Of a stretch of 6,916 nt of DNA, positions 1 through 6,910 are shown piece by piece (position 1 is the stretch's first letter; each line of letters starts with the position of its first letter). The translations under genes were made by a program, and so were the position numbers. The notes beneath the pieces are model-generated. The model was given only the letters and a program-made list of their open reading frames with translations, was not told the origin of the DNA and ran no database searches. The DNA comes from an uncultured beta proteobacterium (lineage in GTDB: Bacteria; Pseudomonadota; Gammaproteobacteria; Burkholderiales; Burkholderiaceae): positions 1 through 6,916 of the forward strand of contig CAIYZI010000259.1 of the NCBI GenBank assembly GCA_903930665.1, read 5' to 3'.

Positions 1-3000
1 CCCAACAAAATCATCATCTGCCTAAAAGCAAACGGCAAATCATCCGCCGCCTTTCCCTCACACCTCAATTCCAGGCTATTCTTACCGGTCGGTGCATATT
101 TAATTTCTAAAGCATCAAGAAATCTCATATAGGTCTCATTGATTGGATTTGAAATAATCGCACTTTTTCTTTTATGTTGGCCGATACCCAATTCCTTCTG
201 CGTAAATTTAATCGTCTCGGCTCTAGCCCGAATCCGCTCTCTAGCGTAATCAAGCAATAAGAAGATATCGTCAGGATGCATTTCAAAATACGCGATTGCT
301 TTTGTAATCCATTGATCAGCCTTCTTGATTCCTCCTCGCATACGAGGCTTTTTGACAATAAAAGCCTTGGGCAAGGGATCGGGTAAATTTTCGTAAAGAT
401 ACTTTCTATCTGATGAATATAGGTCGGCTTGTTTGGTGAACTGTGTGGCATTGCGAATCCACTGGCAAGCAAGCTCTTCCGGAATATCAAGTAACGCAGC
501 CGTTTTAGAAAATTGCTTCTCGTCTACGCTTAGAAGCCTCTCAAAACTATCGCAAGCCCATTCAATTCCTCGCCCAGCTTCAGAATTCAATATCTGTACG
601 AGATTTAAATTCTTTGAAGTCTGTTTTTGAATTTTGGGCCCTGGACTCATCACCTCATTGAGTAATACTGGAACTTTATCTAGCCCAGCCTTGGGGTCAT
701 CAAATGGCGTTTTACACCGCTTACGCCTGATATCTAAATTACGTTTAGTGCCAGGATAGAGCGCATTTAATAACCCCGGACTTAAGCGCAACAAACGTTC
801 ATGCAAAAAAGCGCCGGTCAATACATCAATCACGTGGATGTAGCTATATAGAGTCGTTGCAGGCGAAGAGTGCCCGAGCAAAGTAGATACAACATAGAGC
901 TCTGATGGACTTGCCCGCGAATCATTGAGTAAAAAATAACGGGCATATCCCATGCGACGCTTGAGATTTCTAATCTGCAAAATAGGATTACTTCCATCGG
1001 CCATTCCAACAGCCGCATGATCCCTCGCAATGCGCGCCTGGATTTCCGTATTGCCATAAAGGTGATCAAGAATAAAGCGCTCAGAATTAGGCAATCGCGG
1101 CGCACATAAAAGCATCAAGGTATTCATCGCTGCTGAATGCCGCAGATGATGGAAGCGGATATAGGGATTTTTTGTTACCCGCCTCATCGACTCATGAATA
1201 TAGTCAATAATTCTGTCGCGCTCGGTGTTGCTCGTTATTTCTAGGGAATGCTCCTCGCGCGCCTTAGCGCTCATTGGCACTGGGAATAAGAATTCCAGCT
1301 CGTCTGCCGTATACAGCCCGGGTTCAGGTAACTTGGTTATTCCGCCTACTGGGCCTATCTTGAATTCAGGTGCTTCAATTTTGATGAGCTCATCAATACA
1401 AAGGGCGCCTTGCTCACGAGCGGCGGTCCACAACTTCAACCAGTTCAATTCTCTGGGATCAAGTAGAGCCTCTACTGGCAAGATGCGCACTGAAGAGGAT
1501 GTCTTTAGGCGGCGATACTTCCACCACTGCACGGAAATTTCAGTAGGCCAGCCTGTTTTGATATGTACGTGTGTAGTAGCTAGTTTGAGCACCTCAGATC
1601 TTCGCAAGCCTAGGCGATAGCCAAGCGTGAAAATGATCAGGCAGGCATTCTTATATTCAATCGGCAGCTTACGACAAGCAACGGTATAAAGGTCGATCTG
1701 AGCCCAGCGAAATTCAAGCTCCGTTAAATAGCCAACATCAACTTGTGATTCAGGTCTTAAGCCTTTTTCTGCTTCGGTACGCTGGCTTCTTTGCAAGCTC
1801 TCCCAAGCTGCTTTAAAGATCTTTTGGTCTTTTGGGCTCGTCAATTGAGCGAAGAGCTCTACAAATTCTTCACCCCAATCTTCAGACGTAAATTCATCTA
1901 AGCCTTCATCTAAATCCCAATCAGCCATTGCCAGTGGCAACATTAACTGGAGATAGCTGGTAAGAATTTCTGAAGCGAGGCCTTTAGATGCCCAGTCTTG
2001 CGTAATTAAATGACGCACCCACTTCAATAGACTGCGAGTCAGTCTTTGCTGGGCAAGTTGATAGCGCGCTTCTATTTCCTCGATCGCGCCCAAGCATCGC
2101 TCTTGGCTTGCTGGGACTTCGTAACTCAAGTGCGAGATAGCCTCAAGGATTTGCTCAATCCACTGCATCGCCACTGGAGAGGCTGCCCGGCTCTCGACCT
2201 CCCCTTCCCGAGCTAAAGGCTCATCCTCACTTTCGACCCAGGCCTCATCGAGATTTTCTTTTGCGATTTTTGCTGTTGGCATCTGCGCATCTGAAATACC
2301 CAGCTGAAGCAGGTTTTCTATTTGCAAATCTTTGGTGGAGATTTTTCCAGCCAAGTAACGAGCAATAAATGTGGGCAAGGTATCTTCTTGCCAAGATTGA
2401 GTGGCATACATCAATGCTTTTCGTGTGGAGAGTAAATCAATTGCCTCAAACAAAGCGTCTTGATCCATCCCCATTTCATTGGCTGTTTTTTGAATCCGTA
2501 ACTCGCCTTTTAGTGCCCCCATAAATGCCTTCAAGCACTCACTTGCAAACTTAGGTCCGCGATCAGCAAAAATCCAATTTTCCCGATAGTGAGAATGCAA
2601 GGCAGCGGTCAGCGGATCGGCAATCCAGCGTGAAAGATCGGGCCCATACTCTTTCGTATGTCTAGGTGCTTTGTTCTTGCTTTCCTTGCGCGCCTTTTCA
2701 AGCGCGACATAGGCAGCATCCATTCGGAGCTTTTGATTGCGAGGCAACAGTAGACTGGAATAAGGTGCATCTAAGTCCTCCTTAGCCAGACTAAGCTCTG
2801 CAATTTGCTTAAGCCTCCCAAAATCTTGCACCCCAGAAAAAACGATGGCGCTAAATAGATAACCACCAAACTGCGCCTTTGGCTCTAATGCCTCCCAATC
2901 AAATTTTCCAAAACGCTGATTGGCAAAGGCCGCAATGATGAGGCGAAGCGCCATTGCCTGCTGCGCTTCTTTCTCCAGCCTTTCTTTTTTCACCCCAGCA

Positions 3001-3605
3001 GGTAAACCCGCCCCCGCTTTTTTGCGATCAAAGTGTCGATAAGGATTGGGCTCTGGCAAAACAACTTCAATAGTTCCTAGGCCAGGCCACTCGAGTTTTT
3101 GCTGGGCGCAGAGATCCGCAAGATCTGCATCAACCACATCAAATAACCATTTTTTCCAACTTAGAAAACCATCGGCCAAACCAAAGAGCGCCTTGAAAAG
3201 CGCCTGCACTCCCGGCATATAGTGGGCAGGATTTTCCAGGCGCAACGTGTCCACACTACGCAACCGCTCATTTGGCAGGAAGCGGCCTTGCGTAGCTTTT
3301 TGTAAAGAGGCATCCAGAGCCTGCCGAGAAATACCCAATAAAGCGCAGCCAATCTGAGAGAGCTCGCCCCTAGCCAAGTATTCTTTTTCAATACATTCTC
3401 GAATCTTGGAACAAATCATTACGCCAATCTGCTCAACAGAAGCGTTTAGGATTTGATTGGCATCTTGATGAGGGCGAGCAATCTGCGTAATGACTGCAAG
3501 TAAATGAGGGTTGGTTGGTAACGCGCGCAGATGGGCGCTTAATTGGGCGCGCATCATTTCATGCGCCTTTTGCACCTCTTTGGCGGCTGATGATTTAGTG
3601 CTCAC
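1..3605 (-). CDS. Giant tyrosine recombinase (phage integrase family), partial, C-terminus beyond the left edge
   Basis: This frame starts at GTG 3605-3603 and stays open to the left edge, at least 1201 codons with no stop. The catalytic domain spans about residues 590-940. Box I reads LGYRLGLRRSEVLKL with catalytic R668. The beta-hairpin lysine is K701 in RLKTSSSVRILPV. Box II reads RFHHLRHSAAMNTL (H819, R822), and LGHSSPATTLYSYIHV gives H912 and the probable nucleophile Y922 (Y920 is the alternative). All residues needed for DNA cleavage and joining through a 3'-phosphotyrosine are therefore present. Family members are usually 300-450 residues. Here about 590 residues precede the domain, including a helix-turn-helix-like stretch near residues 79-101 and an acidic linker near 445-470. 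About 260 or more follow it, with another helix-turn-helix-like stretch near 1030-1052. H819 to H912 is 93 residues apart instead of about 25, so there is an insertion. An in-frame ATG at codon 17 is an alternative start. The gene overlaps the upstream gene by four bases. Recombinase identity is secure; target and element are not. Confidence 0.9.
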   Translation of the reverse strand, partial: MSTKSSAAKEVQKAHEMMRAQLSAHLRALPTNPHLLAVITQIARPHQDANQILNASVEQIGVMICSKIRECIEKEYLARGELSQIGCALLGISRQALDASLQKATQGRFLPNERLRSVDTLRLENPAHYMPGVQALFKALFGLADGFLSWKKWLFDVVDADLADLCAQQKLEWPGLGTIEVVLPEPNPYRHFDRKKAGAGLPAGVKKERLEKEAQQAMALRLIIAAFANQRFGKFDWEALEPKAQFGGYLFSAIVFSGVQDFGRLKQIAELSLAKEDLDAPYSSLLLPRNQKLRMDAAYVALEKARKESKNKAPRHTKEYGPDLSRWIADPLTAALHSHYRENWIFADRGPKFASECLKAFMGALKGELRIQKTANEMGMDQDALFEAIDLLSTRKALMYATQSWQEDTLPTFIARYLAGKISTKDLQIENLLQLGISDAQMPTAKIAKENLDEAWVESEDEPLAREGEVESRAASPVAMQWIEQILEAISHLSYEVPASQERCLGAIEEIEARYQLAQQRLTRSLLKWVRHLITQDWASKGLASEILTSYLQLMLPLAMADWDLDEGLDEFTSEDWGEEFVELFAQLTSPKDQKIFKAAWESLQRSQRTEAEKGLRPESQVDVGYLTELEFRWAQIDLYTVACRKLPIEYKNACLIIFTLGYRLGLRRSEVLKLATTHVHIKTGWPTEISVQWWKYRRLKTSSSVRILPVEALLDPRELNWLKLWTAAREQGALCIDELIKIEAPEFKIGPVGGITKLPEPGLYTADELEFLFPVPMSAKAREEHSLEITSNTERDRIIDYIHESMRRVTKNPYIRFHHLRHSAAMNTLMLLCAPRLPNSERFILDHLYGNTEIQARIARDHAAVGMADGSNPILQIRNLKRRMGYARYFLLNDSRASPSELYVVSTLLGHSSPATTLYSYIHVIDVLTGAFLHERLLRLSPGLLNALYPGTKRNLDIRRKRCKTPFDDPKAGLDKVPVLLNEVMSPGPKIQKQTSKNLNLVQILNSEAGRGIEWACDSFERLLSVDEKQFSKTAALLDIPEELACQWIRNATQFTKQADLYSSDRKYLYENLPDPLPKAFIVKKPRMRGGIKKADQWITKAIAYFEMHPDDIFLLLDYARERIRARAETIKFTQKELGIGQHKRKSAIISNPINETYMRFLDALEIKYAPTGKNSLELRCEGKAADDLPFAFRQMMILL

Positions 3606-6600
3606 CTAACCTCATCCTTTGGCCAAGCCGGCATGGCGAGCGTAACCAGCTCAAAACCCAAACCCTTGATTGTTTTTTGAATGGGGTTTTTGATCCGCTC
3701 GATGTACTCCGAATTGCTATGGGAGCCAAACTGATGAAAGGGCGCTGTACCCGTTTGCCAATGACCAAGCCAAGTGCTGATATCCGTCTGACTCATCCCC
3801 CTATTTTTTAATAAGGCGGGCATGAGCTTACGGTAAAAATTGGGCTGAGCAACAATCGAGCTTTCAATATAGTCTCTGAAGTGCCGCCGCATTTTGGTCT
3901 TACTCCATTTCTCAATTGCCAATGGCAATGCGGCCATACTAAGGGCATCCCTTTTTTTATTGCTCTTTTGTTTTTTTGAGACAGGCACCGGCTCAAGCCA
4001 AATTAATTCACCATACAAAGCATGATGCGTAACATCGGGGAGCAATTTTTTTAGCAACTTGCGACGCAATTGCTCATACACCCACATTTGATTTTGCAAT
4101 AATGGGCTTAACCAAATCACTCGTAATCGATCCCCGGCGCGATTGGTTTTATCGCCGATACGAGTAAGACCCAAAAATGGATCGACTGCGGCAATGTCTA
4201 CATAAGGCAGATGGTGTGGACGGTGTGAAGTTTCACAAGCAAACCAAAGCGCACAATATAGGGTGAGTTGATTAAAGGCATCACAAAATTGCTGGTAATC
4301 CTGAGCCCTACCATTGGCCAAGCGCGGAATATCAATCTGCTTTTTTAATTCTTGTATCTGCTCAATCAAGGCTTTTGGATGCTCATTCTCATCAATAGCA
4401 ACCAATCCCGTTGCGCCCACCACGCTAGGCCTCATACCCCTAAAGGGTGCTTTTACAACATCGCCGCCGAGCAGCCTCGTTCTTTGTGAGAAGAGGTCAG
4501 AAATACTTGTTTTGCTTGCTTGCGAACCAGCTGCCCCTTGAATGTCACCTACATCAACACTAGTTTTTAAATAACTATTGAGAGAGCCCAGCTGCTTTGT
4601 TCCCTTGTATGCATCGTGGGTGTAGTAATACAAATCTGATTTAAAGGCCCTGGGAGTATACGGATCTAAAGCATCTAGAATTCTTGGGTCAAAATTTTTC
4701 CCAACCATTTGGTGCTTGCTCCACTCCCTGATCTTGAGCATGGTCAGGGGGCGCTTAGCTTTATAAAGGTCCATCTCGCGATTAAATTGCGTAAGTAAAC
4801 TCTGAGACTCTTTTTCAATTTCTAGTCTTGCACTGGGAGCGAATATGGGTGAGGACGTTTCTGATATTTGGGAGCTGGCTGCTGCTATTTGTCCAGCCAC
4901 GCCCGATAGATCCTGAAAAACAATCGCACCCAGGTGTGGCGCATATTCCTCTGCCTGCACATTGACCAATTCAGACCAGGCGTAATTAGGTACCGATAAT
5001 CTCCACAAATGAATATAGCTTGGAGGCTGATTCACAGGCATTGCATTAGCTTTTACTAGGTGCAAGCTTTGGCTACCCAATTTGGGTTTATCGCCTTTAG
5101 AGGACTCGTCCCCGACCTCAAAATTGGAATGGCCGCTGCGCCAACTTTCTCGCTCGCGCAAGATCACTTGGGCGCCCAATGCCGTGTGAATATCGATCCC
5201 CAAGATATACATTAGGCGCAGCGCCATAATTGCGCTTAATTGGGTAAATCGCTTTGATGCGTCTTGGTTATCGCGCTTAAGGGCGCTCTCAAGATTGTCC
5301 AAATAGTTTTTGAACAGCTCCATTTCTTTCCAGGAAGCGACATTGGTGCCCCAATGCAATCGCTGGTTAAGCTTAGCTATAAACCGTTGCGTATAACTAG
5401 AATCTCTTTCAAGCTCTAACCGACTCTTACCCACCTGCGGGGCAACCCACTTTAACTGGGGCGCATCGGATCGATCATCTTCGATTTCTTCTCCAACATC
5501 GTCGCCAGGCTCTATTAGTGTTTCGATGTATTCATCGGTGATGGTGGCGTCATCAATCGGAATAATTTCAAACTCGTTACCCTGAAGATCACCCTCACTA
5601 AGCCAAATATCTCGATATAGGCCGCGGTACTGAATGCCGGGATTTTCTTTTTCCCTCGAGCGCTCTCCGGAACCGGACTTCGATGTGCTCATTTTTGATT
5701 TGCGGACACTACTCGAAAATGCCCTACATACCGATTTGAACTTTATTTGTGATTTGGTTAATGTGACTTTTTCTTTACCGGGAGCACCTTGTAAATGTAA
5801 ATACTCGTCAAGACACTGCTCTTTAAATTTGGGGTAGGGCAATTGCGCCCATTGGAACAACTGATTTGCCTCGTCAATACCATCCCAATCCCGCGACCAC
5901 TCCCTAATCGCTTGCTCAAGCCCAACAAAGTAAAAGTGATATCGATCTTTTTCAACATCCACGCTCTGGAACAACACAGGATCTGTAAACTTTTGCTGCA
6001 CTGCAGTAATCTTCTTTAGAGCAGACTCCTCTTCACCCTCAATCGTTTGCATTTGCCTAGTAATGTCGAGCAGCTCCAAATTTCGCATAATGGCAAATCC
6101 GGCCAATCGACGCATGGCAACCATCCTGGGGTCGTCTTGCCTGTCCGCAGCATCGATAACGCCCTTGAGCCAAATATCGTTACTTAATATTGAGTAAATT
6201 GGAAATGCTGAAGATCCGTGATGCAAAATTGGATTGACGGGAGGTTTATCGCTAGCGTCCTCGAGATTGTCCGAAACAGCATCATCTGATTCCCCCATAT
6301 TTTCAAAAAGCGATGGATTTACCTTGTGGGCCCAAATACCCAATCGGTAAATCTCATTAGCCACGCGCAAGAGAAGCGCCCAGTCTATTTTTGGGCCTCC
6401 AGTTTCAGGTTTTTGCATTTCCCTACACACTGCTGTAAGGCGACCGATAGCTGATGCTAATGCCCGAAATTTAGGCTCTGGCCTAACCAACCAGAGAAAT
6501 TGATTAAGGTCCTCACGAGATAGTCGGTCGACTTCGTCAGCATGTAAATTTGCGCGGGGCGGGAATTGCTCGCGCAATAATTCAACCTCAGGACTTTCTT

Positions 6601-6649
6601 CATAAATCCGAATAACAGATCTTTTGCTTTTTCCTGATGATTTCCCCAT
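3602..6649 (-). CDS. Large protein with a degenerate tyrosine-recombinase-like C-terminal domain, probable partner of the downstream recombinase
   Basis: The stop is TGA 3604-3602. The frame extends back to a TTG at 6784 (1060 residues), but I prefer ATG 6649 (1015 residues): the protein from there (MGKSSGKSKRSVIRIYEESP) looks like a normal N-terminus, TTG starts are rare, and the 45 extra codons contain a palindrome cluster. No start has a convincing ribosome binding site. In the 1060-residue numbering, residues 90-345 are mostly helical. Residues 350-390 form a Ser/Lys/Arg-rich linker and 405-440 a strongly acidic one. The last 220 residues follow recombinase order: SHRPHHLPYVD (R855) as box I, DKTNRAGDRLRVIWLSP (K879) as the hairpin, MRRHFRDYI (H968, R970) as box II, and LGHWQTG (H1008). 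The usual tyrosine 9-10 residues after H1008 is missing, and the nearest downstream is Y1027. It may be a DNA-binding or architectural subunit with little or no catalysis of its own. The four-base overlap with the next gene indicates co-expression. That it is recombinase-related is fairly likely; its exact role is unknown. Confidence 0.82.
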   Translation of the reverse strand: MGKSSGKSKRSVIRIYEESPEVELLREQFPPRANLHADEVDRLSREDLNQFLWLVRPEPKFRALASAIGRLTAVCREMQKPETGGPKIDWALLLRVANEIYRLGIWAHKVNPSLFENMGESDDAVSDNLEDASDKPPVNPILHHGSSAFPIYSILSNDIWLKGVIDAADRQDDPRMVAMRRLAGFAIMRNLELLDITRQMQTIEGEEESALKKITAVQQKFTDPVLFQSVDVEKDRYHFYFVGLEQAIREWSRDWDGIDEANQLFQWAQLPYPKFKEQCLDEYLHLQGAPGKEKVTLTKSQIKFKSVCRAFSSSVRKSKMSTSKSGSGERSREKENPGIQYRGLYRDIWLSEGDLQGNEFEIIPIDDATITDEYIETLIEPGDDVGEEIEDDRSDAPQLKWVAPQVGKSRLELERDSSYTQRFIAKLNQRLHWGTNVASWKEMELFKNYLDNLESALKRDNQDASKRFTQLSAIMALRLMYILGIDIHTALGAQVILRERESWRSGHSNFEVGDESSKGDKPKLGSQSLHLVKANAMPVNQPPSYIHLWRLSVPNYAWSELVNVQAEEYAPHLGAIVFQDLSGVAGQIAAASSQISETSSPIFAPSARLEIEKESQSLLTQFNREMDLYKAKRPLTMLKIREWSKHQMVGKNFDPRILDALDPYTPRAFKSDLYYYTHDAYKGTKQLGSLNSYLKTSVDVGDIQGAAGSQASKTSISDLFSQRTRLLGGDVVKAPFRGMRPSVVGATGLVAIDENEHPKALIEQIQELKKQIDIPRLANGRAQDYQQFCDAFNQLTLYCALWFACETSHRPHHLPYVDIAAVDPFLGLTRIGDKTNRAGDRLRVIWLSPLLQNQMWVYEQLRRKLLKKLLPDVTHHALYGELIWLEPVPVSKKQKSNKKRDALSMAALPLAIEKWSKTKMRRHFRDYIESSIVAQPNFYRKLMPALLKNRGMSQTDISTWLGHWQTGTAPFHQFGSHSNSEYIERIKNPIQKTIKGLGFELVTLAMPAWPKDEVR
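3610..3620 (-). promoter_or_regulatory. Ribosome binding site of the recombinase gene, inside the end of gene 1
   Basis: On the minus strand AAAGGATGAGG lies just before GTG 3605. GAGG ends four bases before the start and AAGGA ends nine bases before it, so one of them can act as the Shine-Dalgarno sequence. The GTGA overlap (3605-3602) joins start and stop, the standard arrangement for translational coupling. This decides the GTG as the start over the in-frame ATG at codon 17, which has no comparable purine-rich sequence at the right distance. Confidence 0.6.
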
Positions 6650-6680
6650 TCCACCATTTAAACCGAAAGAAGGGGGTTTG

Positions 6681-6701
6681 CAAATCACGATTTGAGATTT
6701 G
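6681..6701. repeat. Cluster of three GATTTG hexamers (one inverted pair plus one direct copy), possible operator or recombinase-binding site
   Basis: On the plus strand CAAATC (6681-6686) and GATTTG (6689-6694) form a perfect inverted repeat with a 2-base spacer. A second GATTTG follows at 6696-6701, seven bases after the first. The cluster is centred about 40 bases upstream of ATG 6649, where an operator for gene 1 would be expected if that is the true start. The binding protein is not identifiable. The repeats are short, so chance is possible. Confidence 0.35.
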
Positions 6702-6769
6702 GCTGCTTGCGGATAATGCGCGCAGCGTGTCCACGCTTTCTCATGATTAAGTTTCGAAATCAGAGTGCA

Positions 6770-6782
6770 GAGTTCAAAACTC
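6770..6782. repeat. Short inverted repeat GAGTT-CAA-AACTC over the upstream TTG codon
   Basis: Five-base arms with a 3-base spacer overlap the G of the candidate TTG start (6784-6782). As a small symmetric site upstream of the recombinase genes it could be an operator half or a weak hairpin, and nothing more specific is visible. Arms of this length arise easily by chance. Confidence 0.25.
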
Positions 6783-6804
6783 AAAAATTACCGAAGCCCC
6801 TATA

Positions 6805-6864
6805 AAGGCGGGCATCCATGAATCGAACCTGCGAATGCCTCCGAAGGAGTCCGATACCCGCCTT
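6805..6864 (-). repeat. Long-stem inverted repeat with tRNA T-arm-like loop; possible attachment site, tRNA remnant or structured RNA
   Basis: Arms 6805-6816 and 6853-6864 pair over 12 positions with one exception, a G-U wobble in the minus-strand RNA but a C-A mismatch in the plus-strand RNA, so folding is better as minus-strand RNA. The 36-base loop contains GGTTCGATTC (plus 6820-6829), which matches the tRNA T-arm/B-box core, and a small CTCC-TTC-GGAG hairpin. The stem plus T-loop motif imitate the acceptor and T arms of a tRNA whose 3' end faces gene 1. There is no room for full D and anticodon arms, the T stem has two mismatches, and no CCA follows, so this is not a working tRNA. Tyrosine recombinases often use tRNA 3' ends as targets, which makes an attachment-site origin attractive. 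A bidirectional terminator is the alternative; only TTTAT follows the stem on the minus strand. Confidence 0.45.
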
Positions 6865-6873
6865 CCTAGAAGG
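6861..6873. repeat. Small inverted repeat CCTTC-CTA-GAAGG abutting the large stem
   Basis: Perfect 5-base arms with a 3-base spacer. The left arm shares four bases with the outer end of the large stem at 6853-6864, so the two structures cannot both be fully paired and could form alternative folds. Its role is unknown. Confidence 0.35.
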
Positions 6874-6886
6874 GGTTGGTAAAATA

Positions 6887-6910
6887 TTTACGAGCGCCGT
6901 TTAACGTAAA
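6887..6910. repeat. Inverted repeat TTTACG-N12-CGTAAA containing an XerD-like half-site
   Basis: Arms 6887-6892 and 6905-6910 are perfect 6-base inverted copies around a 12-base centre. Overlapping the right arm, GTTTAACGTAA (6899-6909) matches the XerD half-site of E. coli dif (ATTTAACATAA) at 9 of 11 positions. A spacer and the XerC half would lie beyond 6916 and cannot be seen, so this is at most half of such a site. It could equally be a binding site for the element's own recombinase or an AT-rich promoter region. Confidence 0.3.

Larger units (their letters stand above)
6650..6784 (-). other. In-frame upstream extension of gene 1 from a TTG codon; more likely 5' leader than coding
   Basis: The reading frame of gene 1 continues upstream through 45 codons to TTG 6784-6782, with a GTG at 6688-6686 as an intermediate candidate. 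An AGGGG lies 12 bases before the TTG, too far to be a good ribosome binding site. The encoded peptide has three cysteines and little charge, unlike the highly charged start of the protein from ATG 6649. The stretch also contains inverted repeats (6681-6694 and 6770-6782) that look like regulatory DNA. A longer protein starting at 6784 cannot be excluded. Confidence 0.5.
1..6864. mobile_element. Probable terminal recombinase module of an integrated element (partial)
   Basis: Two overlapping recombinase-type genes transcribed away from a structured non-coding end are the usual layout at the boundary of an integrative element or genomic island. The tRNA-like stem at 6805-6864 is a candidate boundary. 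Cargo and the opposite end are not in the window, so the extent given is only what can be seen, and the boundary is an inference. Confidence 0.4.

Noticed and set aside
125..1105. Short minus-strand frames at 125-490 and 830-1105 as separate genes
   Set aside because: They lie in another frame of the recombinase gene, which is open throughout and carries the recognisable motifs. They are shadows.
1225..1620. A 131-codon plus-strand frame
   Set aside because: It is antisense to the catalytic core of the recombinase, including box I and the beta-hairpin. Its serine-rich composition is typical of an antisense shadow.
1..6784. Assignment to the Gamma-Mobile-Trio (GmtY/GmtZ/GmtX) or Tn554 TnpABC
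   Set aside because: The concept is similar, but both proteins seem far larger than expected and no third gene is visible. A profile search would be needed, so no gene symbol is given.
6805..6864. A functional tRNA, selenocysteine tRNA or tmRNA end
   Set aside because: The T-loop motif and a long acceptor-like stem are there, but only about 21 bases separate the stem from the T arm. The T stem has two mismatches, no anticodon arm fits, and CCA is absent.
6805..6864. Integron attC site
   Set aside because: The imperfect palindrome invites the comparison, but the conserved RYYYAAC and GTTRRRY core boxes do not flank the stem.
6805..6864. A plain rho-independent terminator
   Set aside because: The stem is strong, but the tract after it is only TTTAT on the minus strand and TTCC-like on the plus strand, and the loop is 36 bases. 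This is kept only as an alternative.
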